This document shows positions 36,987-45,596 of a DNA stretch of 62,035 nt, piece by piece. Origin of the DNA: Bacteroidota bacterium (GTDB taxonomy: Bacteria > Bacteroidota > Ignavibacteria > SZUA-365); the NCBI GenBank assembly GCA_023432805.1, contig JAEYUG010000054.1, positions 1 to 62,035 on the forward strand, read 5' to 3'. The position numbers and the translations under genes were made by a program. A model generated the notes under the pieces. It saw nothing but the letters and a program-made list of their open reading frames with translations. It searched no databases and had not been told where the DNA came from. Numbering within the stretch: position 1 is the first letter of the stretch; each line of letters begins with the position of its first letter.

Positions 36987-37727
36987 TCAGCGGGTGCGCA
37001 GCCCGAGGAAGTTCTCGAGGATGGTGCGGCCGGCGGGATTCGCCTCGTCCCACTTCTCGGGATGGAACTGCACGCCGACGATGGGTCGTGTGGGATGCAT
37101 GAAGGCCTGCAGCGGCGACACGTCGTCACGGGCGATCTGCGTGAATCCCGTCGGAAGCGTCTTGACCTCCTCGACGTGGTTCTGCCAGACGGTGGCTTCC
37201 GCAGGGAGGCCGGCGAAGAGCGGCGCACCGGCTGTCAGACGCACGGGCGTGAACCCTCGCTGCCGGAACATCCCCTTGTAGGAGTTGTTCCTGATCGTGC
37301 CCTTCATCGGTGCGACCGTCACGCCGTGGGCGAGCGCGATCAACTGATGTCCCCCGCAGATGCCGAGCACCGGTACGTCGACCTTGTCGAGGAAACGGCG
37401 GAAGGTCGAGAACATGGATGCGGGGTATGAGGTCCACGGAGTGCCCTGCCCCGTGAGCACGACGCGGTGCACCCCGGCACGCATGCGCGCGGCGGCGGCG
37501 AGAAAGTGCACGGTGTCGATCTTCCATGTCGCGGGCAGCACGCGGCGCAGGCCCTTCTGCAGGCTGCGCACGTTCGAGAGATTCGTCACGTCAAGCTCGG
37601 TGTTGACCACGAGCACGACCGTGTCGTGTACGGTGCGTTTCGGCGGACGGCCGGCCTGAGCGCGGACATCGGTGCTGTCGGCGAGCATGAGCAGGAATGT
37701 GATGATGAGGAGGGCGGAGCGTGTCAT
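36987..37727 (-). CDS. Secreted class I glutamine amidotransferase-like protein
   Basis: A 246-residue protein with an N-terminal signal (LLIITFLLMLADSTDVRAQA) and a complete GATase class I domain. It has nucleophile Cys124 in LGICGGHQLIALAHG, then His222 and Glu224 in QFHPEKWDE. This family hydrolyses glutamine or gamma-glutamyl bonds, usually in cytoplasmic biosynthesis. An exported stand-alone copy is unusual, and its substrate may be a gamma-glutamyl compound or peptide. The ATG at 37727 starts the signal; the 94 upstream in-frame codons are not conserved-looking. It is separated from the downstream operon by 99 bp. Confidence 0.78.
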   Translation of the reverse strand: MTRSALLIITFLLMLADSTDVRAQAGRPPKRTVHDTVVLVVNTELDVTNLSNVRSLQKGLRRVLPATWKIDTVHFLAAAARMRAGVHRVVLTGQGTPWTSYPASMFSTFRRFLDKVDVPVLGICGGHQLIALAHGVTVAPMKGTIRNNSYKGMFRQRGFTPVRLTAGAPLFAGLPAEATVWQNHVEEVKTLPTGFTQIARDDVSPLQAFMHPTRPIVGVQFHPEKWDEANPAGRTILENFLGLRTR

Positions 37728-37765
37728 GGACGAATCTCGCACGAGTGGTGGCAGGAAGCAACAGC

Positions 37766-37794
37766 GCGGCGCCACCCCGGTCGGATGGCGCCGC
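37766..37794. terminator. GC-rich hairpin after the GYF-like gene
   Basis: GCGGCGCCA (37766-37774) and TGGCGCCGC (37786-37794) form a perfect 9-bp stem with an 11-base loop, 28 bp beyond the stop of the minus-strand GYF-like gene. No U-run follows, so it may slow or end transcription only weakly. Confidence 0.45.
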
Positions 37795-37821
37795 ACCATG
37801 TATCGGAAGGATCGCAGACGA

Positions 37822-38835
37822 TCACTGCCAGTCATCCGGTGCCCCATCGGCACCGACGTAGTCGATCTCGGTCGAATACTCCAGCTCTTCGTAGACGATC
37901 TTGAGCGTCCCGTTCTCGCTGCGGATCTTGAGCACTTTGGGACCCTGATCGGAGTACTTCTGCGAGAAATAGAGCTGTGTGAAACGCACCGTCGCGTTGC
38001 TCGCATCATCGATGGAGATGGTGAGATCCTCAGCCTGGATCAGCAGTCCCGTCGCCTTGCGCGCCATCGTGATACGGTCGTCGATCCACGCCTGGAAATC
38101 ATAGGTCTTCGTCGTACCGCTCTTCATGCGCTTGATGCCGTAGAAGTCCCGGCTGTAGCACGCCGAATACGTCGGTGCGTCGATGTTGTTCCACGCCGCG
38201 AGCCATTTGTCGAAGAACGTGCGTAGCTCGGACTCGGTGATCGGCTGCGCCGGCGTCTGTGCCGCCGTCTGTGCTGTCTCTGCCGGTGCCTCTGCAGCTT
38301 CGCTCTTCTTGTCATCCCCACCCACGATGAGAGCGATCAGGATGAGGAAGATGATGACACCACCGACCGCGGATCCGATGATGATGGGGAGGTTGCTCTT
38401 CTTCGTGGCCGGTGCGGCGGCATACTGCGCCGGCTGCGCTGCGGAAGCCGCCGGTGCCGTCGCCTGCTGTGCCGTCGCCTGCTGTGCCGTCGCCTGCTGT
38501 GCTGCCGCCTGCTGTGCTGCTGCCTGCTGTGCTGCAGCCTGCTGTGCTGCAGCCTGCTGTGCTGCAGCCTGCTGTGCTGCCGCCTGCTGTGCTGCAGCCT
38601 GCTGTGCTGCAGCCTGCTGTGCCGCCGCCTGCTGTGCCGCGGCCTGTTCTGATGCCTGCTGTGCGGCCCGCCAGGCATCCATGATTTCCGGTACTGCACT
38701 GGGCGCGGTCCACTGCGCGAAACCCTCGCGCCAGACCAGATGATTCGCATTGGGATTCGCCCAGATGCGCTGCAGAATCGCGTTGACGTCCAGCTCACCG
38801 AAGCTCTGGCCATCGCATGAATAATGAAACTTCAT
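37822..38835 (-). CDS. GYF-like domain membrane protein with Gln/Ala repeat linker
   Basis: A 337-residue protein in four parts. Residues 1-55 resemble a GYF_2 domain (FHYSCDGQSFGELD, NHLVWREGFAQWTAP). Residues about 60-130 are a Q-Q-A-A-A repeat. One helix (LPIIIGSAVGGVIIFLILIA) anchors it in the membrane, and the C-terminal 150 residues form an NTF2/SnoaL-like domain (FFDKWLAAWNNIDAPTYSACYS). GYF_2 domains are thought to bind proline-rich or other peptides. Function unknown. The ATG at 38835 with GAGGTG just upstream is preferred over the frame's first ATG at 38889. Confidence 0.75.
   Translation of the reverse strand: MKFHYSCDGQSFGELDVNAILQRIWANPNANHLVWREGFAQWTAPSAVPEIMDAWRAAQQASEQAAAQQAAAQQAAAQQAAAQQAAAQQAAAQQAAAQQAAAQQAAAQQAAAQQATAQQATAQQATAPAASAAQPAQYAAAPATKKSNLPIIIGSAVGGVIIFLILIALIVGGDDKKSEAAEAPAETAQTAAQTPAQPITESELRTFFDKWLAAWNNIDAPTYSACYSRDFYGIKRMKSGTTKTYDFQAWIDDRITMARKATGLLIQAEDLTISIDDASNATVRFTQLYFSQKYSDQGPKVLKIRSENGTLKIVYEELEYSTEIDYVGADGAPDDWQ
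38456..38650. repeat. 15-bp tandem repeat, 12 full copies
   Basis: Twelve consecutive 15-bp units of the type GCTGCAGCCTGCTGT (with GCC/GTC variants) run from 38456 to 38635, plus a degenerate copy to 38650. Each encodes QQAAA or QQATA on the minus strand. The period is a multiple of three, so copy-number change would keep the frame of the GYF-like protein. Confidence 0.95.
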
Positions 38836-39051
38836 ATGCACCTCGAAGTTGGTGGTTTCCTTCATGCTGTGTCTTAGACGCAGGTGCACACGCTGCTGAA
38901 AAAGTGCGGGACCTCTACGGAATTTTCAGAAGTCGCCCGTCGATGCCGACGACCACTCCTGCTCCACCACCGCCGCCGATGTCGCCCCCTTCTCCGATCG
39001 GCTGAACGGTGCCAATGCTGGCATCACTGCTGCCAACATTCCCAGTATACG

Positions 39052-39079
39052 CAACGAGCGGGCCAGGGCCCGCTCGTTG
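39052..39079. terminator. Long GC-rich hairpin after the adenosine-specific-kinase-like gene
   Basis: CAACGAGCGGGCC (39052-39064) and GGCCCGCTCGTTG (39067-39079) are perfectly complementary over 13 bp with a 2-base centre. The hairpin lies 27 bp after the minus-strand gene at 39106-39588. No T-run follows on either strand. It most likely ends that transcript or protects its 3' end. Confidence 0.6.
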
Positions 39080-39105
39080 TGCTTCAAACCGTATCGTAGA
39101 AGCGC

Positions 39106-39588
39106 TTAGAACTTGTAGCCGATCGCGCGCAGAAAACTCTTGCGGGCGGCGATGTCGGCTTCACCCTCAATGCCGGCTGACGACACGCCGTCGATCACAC
39201 CCATGATGCCGCGGCCCTGCTCGGTCGACGCCACGACTACCTGCACGGGATTCGCAGTCGCACAGTACACGCGCACCACTTCAGGGACGTTCTTGATCAC
39301 GTTCAGTACGTTGAGCGGAAATCCCTCGCGCAGGAAGATGATGAACGCATGCCCCGCTCCGATCGCCAGCGCATTGCGCGCAGCAAGTTCCGCGAGCGCC
39401 GCGTCGTTGCCGCTGTGCCGCACGAGCGCGGGACCCGAGGCCTCGCAGAAGGCGATCCCGAATTTCATCGAGGGATTCGTCTGCACGATCGCTTCATGCA
39501 GATCCTCGACGGTCTTGATGAAATGTGACTGCCCGAGAATCATGTTCATGTCGTCGGGCTTGTCGATCGTTACGATGGATAGGTCCAT
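39106..39588 (-). CDS. Adenosine-specific kinase-family protein (COG1839-like)
   Basis: A 160-residue protein matching the small 'adenosine specific kinase' family seen mainly in archaea and anaerobes: KFGIAFCEASGPALVRHSGND, HAFIIFLREGFPLNVLNVIK, CATANPVQVVVA, and a GRGIMGVIDG end. The molecular function is poorly established; AMP/adenosine binding has been proposed for archaeal members. The start MDLSIVTI at 39588 has GGAG 6 nt upstream and gives the family length. It lies 76 bp after the indolepyruvate oxidoreductase gene, possibly in the same transcript. Confidence 0.8.
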   Translation of the reverse strand: MDLSIVTIDKPDDMNMILGQSHFIKTVEDLHEAIVQTNPSMKFGIAFCEASGPALVRHSGNDAALAELAARNALAIGAGHAFIIFLREGFPLNVLNVIKNVPEVVRVYCATANPVQVVVASTEQGRGIMGVIDGVSSAGIEGEADIAARKSFLRAIGYKF

Positions 39589-39664
39589 GCCTCGCTCCGT
39601 CTCTGGTCGTGAACTGAATCTGTGGGGGGATGGTACCGCTCCGCACACTGGATGTCCGGCCTGC

Positions 39665-42079
39665 TCAACGCCCGATCCCGTCGGAAACCGTGCGCGACGC
39701 GAGTTCCATGAATGTTCGCCGCGCACGCTCGTGCTTCGGATAGACGACCTCACGATACCCCGTGCACGTGTACGGCAACCCCAGCGCCGTGAGGGCATCG
39801 GCAGTCGTGGCGAAGCGTCCCGATAGATACGCACCGATCACCTCGCCTGCATACCAGTCACGGAACGCCTTTTCCTTCGCATGCCATGCAGGCAGCAGGC
39901 GCCGCAACAGCTTCAACCGCTTCATGACATGCAGCATCCAGTTGCGCGTGTGCATGTCCCATTCAATACTGCGGCCGAAGAACTCGAAATGCGGTCGGTT
40001 GATGTGCAAATAGCGGATCCGGTCGCCGCGGGCGGGATCGATGTCGTAGCGCTCGCGGTCCGCACGCAGCTTCTCCTCGCTCGTGAGCAGGTGTGCGACC
40101 CAGACCTCGTCCTTGATCGCCATCACCTTGTGCAGGTTCCAGATCACCGCGTGCGTGGCGGGATGCAGCCCGCACTCCCCCGCCGCCGTCTCGCGCGCGT
40201 GCACCTCGGCCACACGTGCCGCATATCGCTCGGCATAGGCCGCATCCTCGAACTGCAGCAGGTCTGCGTAGCGCCGCACGAAATCCGCAAGCACCTCGTC
40301 GGGCAGCGCCGCAAGCAGCGCGCACCACCGGTCCATCGCCTCCGCAAACACATTCGCCAGCCGCATGCTGCGCCGCGCGAGCAGCGCCGTCTTGTCTGCC
40401 CGCACATCTGCAGATGATACGACGCGTGAGGCGGTGACAAGCATCTCGGGGTGACTCGCCAGCCGACGCCCGATGCGGAAAGCGCGCAGGTTGTTCTCGC
40501 GCTCGCTCTGCTTGACTGAATCGAGGATCACGGACTCGATGGTTTCCGCACGGACCGGCAGCATCGCCTGCTGCCATGCCGTACCGAGCATCATCAGGTT
40601 GGCGTACACGCGGTTTCCGAAATAATGTTCGGCGAGATGGAAGTAGTCCGCCGCAACGAATCCGCCTTCGCGCGCATGCGCGCGGAGGCGTTCCTCCAAT
40701 CCAATGGGATAGTTGTCCTCGCCCATGAGCATCTTGATCGTGGGCGTCTCGGCGGTGTTGACCACGGCAGCCGTGCGGTCGCGATGGAAGAAGGTGAGAC
40801 CGCGGACGGACTCGAGGTAGTCAAGCCCGAGCACGAAGTCGGCCTTGCCATCGGGAATGCGCTGCGAAACGCGCGCCCCGCCTGCGCTCCAGATCACGTG
40901 CGAGACCACGGCGCCGTTGCGCTGCGCGAGTCCCTTCTGATGGTAGTAATTGACCGCATACCCTTCGCGCGCGCCGGCTTCGGTCAGGATCTTCGCCACG
41001 AAGCCGAGTCCCATGCCCCCCACGCCCGGCACGAAGATGGTGAAGGTGCGCGGCGCGATGCCGTCGTCACGCAGCAGCGCAGGAGGTGTGACGGCGGGGA
41101 TGTCGCGCATCCACAGATCCCACGTCCCGGTGCGCGGCTCCGGCGCGCGGCTGCGGGTGATGATGACTTTCTCGAATGAGGGACAGGCCTTCACCTTCGT
41201 GCAGTACGTGTCGTCGACACAGATGCTCTGATCGATCGCGATCTTCTCACCGTAGTCGGTGCGGGCGATGGTCAGTCCGGGACATCCGGTCGCGAGCGTG
41301 CACTCGCGGCAGTTCTCGCAGACTTCGGGCGTGATGTTGATGTGCCACTGCTCCGGCATGAAGCCGCGGCTGTTGAGCACCTGAAGCGTCATCGCACGCT
41401 TCTTGCGATGGTAGGTGATGCCGCACTCGCGGTCGGCGATCACCACGCGCACGCCCGACATCAGGAACGCATCCTCGAGCAGCGCCATGTAGCTGTCGCG
41501 CTCGGAGGGATCGACGCGGCGGATGAAGACGCGGCCGCGGGCATCCATGCCACGCACCACGCTCTCGATATCCTGCTCGATGGTCTTGTACCCCATCACG
41601 TCGTAGGCCGAGGCGGGCGTGCTCTGATGCCCGGTCATCGCCGTGTTCTTGTTGTCGAGGATGATGTAGAGGATGTCCTGCCCGTCCTTGATCGCATTCG
41701 AGAGCGTCGACATCTCCGAATGGAAGAAGGTCGAATCGCCGCAGAGCACATAGTGCTTGTTGCGCGTGAACGCGTGGGCGCCGAGTCCCGCCGCCCCGCC
41801 CAGTCCCATCGCCGCCATGTTGTGCATGTCGCGGAAGGGCGGCAGGAAGTTCAGCGAATAGCAGCCGATGCCTCCGTGCGCGATGATGTCGAAGGGCTCG
41901 CTCGCGTGCGTGCGCCGCATGTAGTCGGCGTCGGCGAGGCGACGCCGCAGCTCGATCATCACGCTGGATGTGCCGCGGTGGGGACATCCCGCGCAGTACG
42001 AGGGCGTGCGCGCCTCGAGCGAGAGGTCATAGCCCCGCACCGTTTCCAGCAGCGCGAGTTCCTGGTCGATCTTCGTCAC
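39665..42079 (-). CDS. Indolepyruvate:ferredoxin oxidoreductase-like protein lacking the N-terminal domain
   Basis: An 804-residue protein aligned with the C-terminal two-thirds of the large fused indolepyruvate oxidoreductases. It begins directly at the TPP-binding domain (YCAGCPHRG near residue 28, CGDSTFFHSEM near 113, DNKNTAMTGHQ). A reduced ferredoxin-like part follows (CENCREC near 254, ICVDDTYCTKVKACPSFE), then a gamma domain (PGVGGMGLGFVAKIL near 350) and a DUF6537-like C-terminus. Full-length relatives of about 1150 residues carry an N-terminal pyruvate-oxidoreductase alpha domain that is absent here. The start is GTG at 42079 with AAAGG 7 nt upstream; further in-frame codons look non-coding. 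Confidence 0.82.
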   Translation of the reverse strand: MTKIDQELALLETVRGYDLSLEARTPSYCAGCPHRGTSSVMIELRRRLADADYMRRTHASEPFDIIAHGGIGCYSLNFLPPFRDMHNMAAMGLGGAAGLGAHAFTRNKHYVLCGDSTFFHSEMSTLSNAIKDGQDILYIILDNKNTAMTGHQSTPASAYDVMGYKTIEQDIESVVRGMDARGRVFIRRVDPSERDSYMALLEDAFLMSGVRVVIADRECGITYHRKKRAMTLQVLNSRGFMPEQWHINITPEVCENCRECTLATGCPGLTIARTDYGEKIAIDQSICVDDTYCTKVKACPSFEKVIITRSRAPEPRTGTWDLWMRDIPAVTPPALLRDDGIAPRTFTIFVPGVGGMGLGFVAKILTEAGAREGYAVNYYHQKGLAQRNGAVVSHVIWSAGGARVSQRIPDGKADFVLGLDYLESVRGLTFFHRDRTAAVVNTAETPTIKMLMGEDNYPIGLEERLRAHAREGGFVAADYFHLAEHYFGNRVYANLMMLGTAWQQAMLPVRAETIESVILDSVKQSERENNLRAFRIGRRLASHPEMLVTASRVVSSADVRADKTALLARRSMRLANVFAEAMDRWCALLAALPDEVLADFVRRYADLLQFEDAAYAERYAARVAEVHARETAAGECGLHPATHAVIWNLHKVMAIKDEVWVAHLLTSEEKLRADRERYDIDPARGDRIRYLHINRPHFEFFGRSIEWDMHTRNWMLHVMKRLKLLRRLLPAWHAKEKAFRDWYAGEVIGAYLSGRFATTADALTALGLPYTCTGYREVVYPKHERARRTFMELASRTVSDGIGR

Positions 42080-42155
42080 GAAAGGCCTTTCTTCAAATCG
42101 TCTGGTGTGCAATCGGACAGCAGGAAAAATACGCCGCGGCCACCTCAGCGCCAAT

Positions 42156-42184
42156 TTGCGCGCGGCCTCGGTGCGGCATAGTTT
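42156..42184 (+). promoter_or_regulatory. Sigma-70-type promoter
   Basis: TTGCGC (42156-42161) and TAGTTT (42179-42184) have a 17-bp spacer, 26 nt before the lipoprotein ATG, in the divergent region with the oxidoreductase gene. Confidence 0.45.
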
Positions 42185-42210
42185 GCACGCTGTCAATCTG
42201 GAGATGTCCG

Positions 42211-43101
42211 ATGCTGCGTTCAATCGTACTTGCCTGCGTGCTGACGGCGCTCGTCATTGTGGCGGGATGTGGTGAGGATGCGACCGCCCCTGCACCGCTC
42301 CGCCTTGCACCTCCCACCAATATTGCCGCCGCCAGCGGCGATGGGAAGCTGCACGTGACGTGGACCCCTTCCACAGACGAGGACTTCGCCCAGTTCACCG
42401 GATATCGCATCACGATGAACATCGTCAACAGCGGTCGCGACACGAGCTGGGTGCTTGCGAAGGGAACGCGCTCGTTCACCATTCCGAATCTCGTCAATGG
42501 AGAGTACTACCGCATCCGCGTGCACGCGCTGAGTACGGGCGGCACACCGGGTACGGACTCATCGGCGATCATCTGGTGTCCCGCCCATCAGCGCAGCGTC
42601 GACATCACCGGTGCCCCGATCACGATCCACAGTCTGACGAGCGGCCGACCGGCGGGCATCGACCTGTATGACGACAGCGGCCGCGTGGCCCTGCTCGATA
42701 CCGAGAGCGCCACGTTCCGCACACGCGGCGACCTCTACGCCGTGATCGCCAACATAGCCGCACCCTTCGAACTCGTGAGTGCGGAGCTGTATCCCAATGG
42801 CGGTGGATCGCGCACGGAATTCTCGACCGTGGTCGTCAGCGCCGACAGCCTGCATCTGGCCACGCGTCCGGTCATGCCCGCCCTGTCGACCTATGTCGAC
42901 AGCGGCGTGCTGCTCTATCAGAACGAGTACACCGCCGCACGCATCCACTTCGGCCGCACGCGCACCACGCAGGGATGGCACTACTTCCGCATGCTCGTGC
43001 GTCCAGGATCCGACGGTCGTCTCGTACGCGGTGTGGGCATCGATGCGCATATCGTGATCGAGCTCTCCTATCAGTCCGTCGTCAACGTTCCCTTCAGCTG
43101 A
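42211..43101 (+). CDS. Lipoprotein with a fibronectin type III domain
   Basis: A 296-residue predicted lipoprotein (lipobox VAGC, Cys20). Residues about 32-110 form an FN3 domain (PPTNIAAASGDGKLHVTWTP, EYYRIRVHALS). The remaining beta-rich part (about 120-296), with SGRPAGIDLYDDSGRVALLD, is not recognised. It probably faces the periplasm or cell surface and takes part in binding. The ATG is set by the signal sequence; the frame extends upstream without resemblance to any family. Confidence 0.75.
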   Translation: MLRSIVLACVLTALVIVAGCGEDATAPAPLRLAPPTNIAAASGDGKLHVTWTPSTDEDFAQFTGYRITMNIVNSGRDTSWVLAKGTRSFTIPNLVNGEYYRIRVHALSTGGTPGTDSSAIIWCPAHQRSVDITGAPITIHSLTSGRPAGIDLYDDSGRVALLDTESATFRTRGDLYAVIANIAAPFELVSAELYPNGGGSRTEFSTVVVSADSLHLATRPVMPALSTYVDSGVLLYQNEYTAARIHFGRTRTTQGWHYFRMLVRPGSDGRLVRGVGIDAHIVIELSYQSVVNVPFS

Positions 43102-43144
43102 TCCATATTTCGGACCTTCGCGTCCGTCATTTCAGGAGGACCCC

Positions 43145-43918
43145 GTGTTTCCCCATCGCATCCTCGACTCCGGCAGTGGCACACCCGTGCTGTTCGTGCA
43201 CGCATTCCCGTTCAACGCAGACATGTGGCGTCCGCAGTTCGACGCGCTCTCCTCCCACATGCGCTGCATCGCCTTCGATCTGCCGGGCGTCGCCGAGGGC
43301 GGACCTGCGCACGCAGACCTGAGCATGGACCACGCGGCGGGCATCTGCCTGCGCGTGCTCGACCATCTCGGCATCGAGCGCGCGGTGATCGCGGGCTGTT
43401 CGATGGGCGGCTACATCGCCATGGCCGCGCTCGCGCGGCACGCCGAGCGGTTCAGCGCCGCAGTGTTCATGGATACGCGCGCGGGTGCCGACAGCGAGGA
43501 GGGGAAACGCAACCGCACGCTGCAGCGTGAGGACGTGCTTGCACACGGCACCGCCTCATTGATCGACGGCATGCTGCCGAAGCTGCTCGCCGAGGCAAGC
43601 ACCGTGCGCGATCCGCAGCTTCCCGGCCGGGTACGCGCGATGATGGAGTCTGCCACACCCGAGGGCGTGGCCTCGATGCTCGTCGCGATGCGTGATCGCG
43701 TCGATTCCTCCCCCATGCTTTCCACACTCGACATCCCGGTCTGCGTCATCGTCGGCGAGCACGACGTGCTCACTCCGGTTGCCGAGGCGGAGACCATCGC
43801 GCGGCTTGCCGGCAGAAGTGCGCTGCATGTGGTGGCTTCCGCCGGACATCTCGCCAACCTCGAGGCGCCCGACGCGTGCAACGCCATCATCCGGGAGTTC
43901 GTCGCCCGGGTGGTCTAG
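43145..43918 (+). CDS. Alpha/beta hydrolase
   Basis: A 257-residue alpha/beta-fold hydrolase: oxyanion region PVLFVHAFPFNADMW, nucleophile Ser in AGCSMGGYIAM, acid Asp in IVGEHDVLTP, and catalytic His in ASAGHLANLEAP. This layout is shared by BioH/enol-lactonase-like esterases; the substrate is unknown. It starts with GTG preceded by a strong AGGAGG 5 nt away, so the start is firm. It lies 43 nt after the lipoprotein and 36 nt before the transporter gene, so the three are probably one transcript. Confidence 0.88.
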   Translation: MFPHRILDSGSGTPVLFVHAFPFNADMWRPQFDALSSHMRCIAFDLPGVAEGGPAHADLSMDHAAGICLRVLDHLGIERAVIAGCSMGGYIAMAALARHAERFSAAVFMDTRAGADSEEGKRNRTLQREDVLAHGTASLIDGMLPKLLAEASTVRDPQLPGRVRAMMESATPEGVASMLVAMRDRVDSSPMLSTLDIPVCVIVGEHDVLTPVAEAETIARLAGRSALHVVASAGHLANLEAPDACNAIIREFVARVV

Positions 43919-43954
43919 GCGCCGCCGATCCATCCACTCTCAATCCCGTTCCTG

Positions 43955-45508
43955 ATGTCGACTGCCGACGGCACCCTAAGGATGCGGCGTCTGGGTCTCG
44001 TGCTCGGTCCCATCGCCCTGCTGCTGCTTCTCGTTGTTCCCCTCTCCCCCGCGCTCTCGCCGACTGCGCACACGATGATCGCTGTGGCTGCGCTCATGAC
44101 CGTCTGGTGGCTGACCGAGGCCGTGCCGATCGCCGTCACCGCACTCGTACCGCTGGTGGCGTATCCCCTGCTCGGCATCATGCCGATGAAGGATGCGGCG
44201 GCGCCTTACGCCAATCACCTCGTCTACCTGTTTCTCGGGGGATTCGTGCTCGCGATCGCGATCGAGGAGTCGGGACTGCATCGACGCATTGCGTTGCTGG
44301 TCATCCGCGTGTTCGGCACGAAACCAACCAGGCTTGTCATGGGATTCATGTGTGCGACGGCGTTTTTGTCGATGTGGATCAACAACACCGCGTCGACATT
44401 GATGATGCTGCCCGTCGCACTCTCGGTCACGACGCAGGTCATGTCGGAAGCCGGGTCCGACGAGCGGCACCGTCACAGTTTCGGCTTCGCCCTGATGCTG
44501 GCCACGGCCTATGCCGCGAGCATCGGCGGCGTGGGCACGCTGATCGGGACGGCGCCGAATGTGCTGATGGTGGGTGTCATGCAGAAAATGTACCCGACGG
44601 CACCGGAGATCAGCTTCCTGCAGTGGATGCTGTATGCGATGCCCATCGTGCTGATCATGCTGCCGATCGCATGGTTTCTTCTCGTGCGGGTGATTCCCCC
44701 GGTCTCTCTGTTTCGCATCGTCATGCACGAGGGTGCGGTCAAGGCCTCCTTCGCCGCGCAGCGGCGGGAGATGGGACCCATGTCGGGTGCGGAGCGACGC
44801 GTGCTCGCGGTCTTTCTCGCCACGGCGTGTACGTGGATGTTCCGCGTTCCGATCGAGATCGGCAGCCTGCGCCTGCCCGGAATGACCGACCTGTTGCCAT
44901 GGGTGACGGATTCGACGGTCGCCATGGGAGCAGCCCTGCTGTTGATGGTCGTGCCGACACGCGCCGCGCATGACGAGGCGAATGGATGGAACACGCTCGT
45001 GTCGTGGGAACGTGTGCAGCGGGGCATCCCATGGGGTGTGCTGCTGCTGTTCGGGGGCGGATTCGCGCTTGCCGACGGACTCGAGAAGACCGGAGTGACT
45101 CTCTTTCTCGGTCAGCAGATTGCCACGCTCACGATGCTACCACCCTTCGTCATGGTACTCATCGTCTGCACGCTGTTGACTTTCCTGACCGAGCTGACCT
45201 CGAACACGGCGACTGCCAGCGTGCTGCTGCCGGTGATGGCGGGCACGGCGATCGCACTCGGTCAGCATCCCCTGTTGCTCATGGTGCCGGCGACGATCAG
45301 TGCATCGTTCGCGTTCATGCTACCTGTTGGCACGCCCCCGAACGCGATCGTGTATTCATCCGGCTACATGACGATTCCCCAGATGGCCCGGGCGGGACTG
45401 CTGCTGAACCTGGTAGGAGTGTTCGTGGTGGGCGGACTCATGTACCTGATCGGTCTCGACATCTTCGGCATCACTCCCGACCTGCTTCCCGCGTGGCTTG
45501 TGAAGTGA
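43955..45508 (+). CDS. DASS/SLC13-family Na+-coupled anion transporter
   Basis: A 517-residue transporter with about 11-12 helices and two re-entrant motif regions: LSMWINNTASTLMML in the first half and LTSNTATASVLLPVM in the second. These carry the SNT-type signatures that bind Na+ and a carboxylate or sulfate. It also has the family's WWLTEAVPIAVTALVPL and LPVGTPPNAIVYSSGYM segments. The likely substrate is a C4-dicarboxylate, citrate or sulfate. No Shine-Dalgarno is evident before the ATG. Confidence 0.9.
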   Translation: MSTADGTLRMRRLGLVLGPIALLLLLVVPLSPALSPTAHTMIAVAALMTVWWLTEAVPIAVTALVPLVAYPLLGIMPMKDAAAPYANHLVYLFLGGFVLAIAIEESGLHRRIALLVIRVFGTKPTRLVMGFMCATAFLSMWINNTASTLMMLPVALSVTTQVMSEAGSDERHRHSFGFALMLATAYAASIGGVGTLIGTAPNVLMVGVMQKMYPTAPEISFLQWMLYAMPIVLIMLPIAWFLLVRVIPPVSLFRIVMHEGAVKASFAAQRREMGPMSGAERRVLAVFLATACTWMFRVPIEIGSLRLPGMTDLLPWVTDSTVAMGAALLLMVVPTRAAHDEANGWNTLVSWERVQRGIPWGVLLLFGGGFALADGLEKTGVTLFLGQQIATLTMLPPFVMVLIVCTLLTFLTELTSNTATASVLLPVMAGTAIALGQHPLLLMVPATISASFAFMLPVGTPPNAIVYSSGYMTIPQMARAGLLLNLVGVFVVGGLMYLIGLDIFGITPDLLPAWLVK

Positions 45509-45596
45509 CCTGCATGCTGCGGGCGCACGCGTGACCCGGACAGGGGCATGACAACGTCTGTTGCAATTGCGGGGCACGAAGCCCAATATTGGGGTC

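Noticed and set aside
38456..38650. CRISPR array
   Set aside because: The 15-bp units are contiguous without spacers and encode protein in frame.
38183..38743. Cys/Ala-rich plus-strand frame across the 15-bp repeat
   Set aside because: It is just the repeat read in the opposite direction (CCAA units) and lacks start context.
42160..42190. Sigma-54 site (GG ... TTTGCA) before the FN3 lipoprotein
   Set aside because: The GG and GC are only 8 bp apart instead of 10, so it fails the strict spacing; the sigma-70 reading is better.
45555..45580. Sigma-54-like TTGCA before the barrel protein
   Set aside because: The -24 GG is missing.
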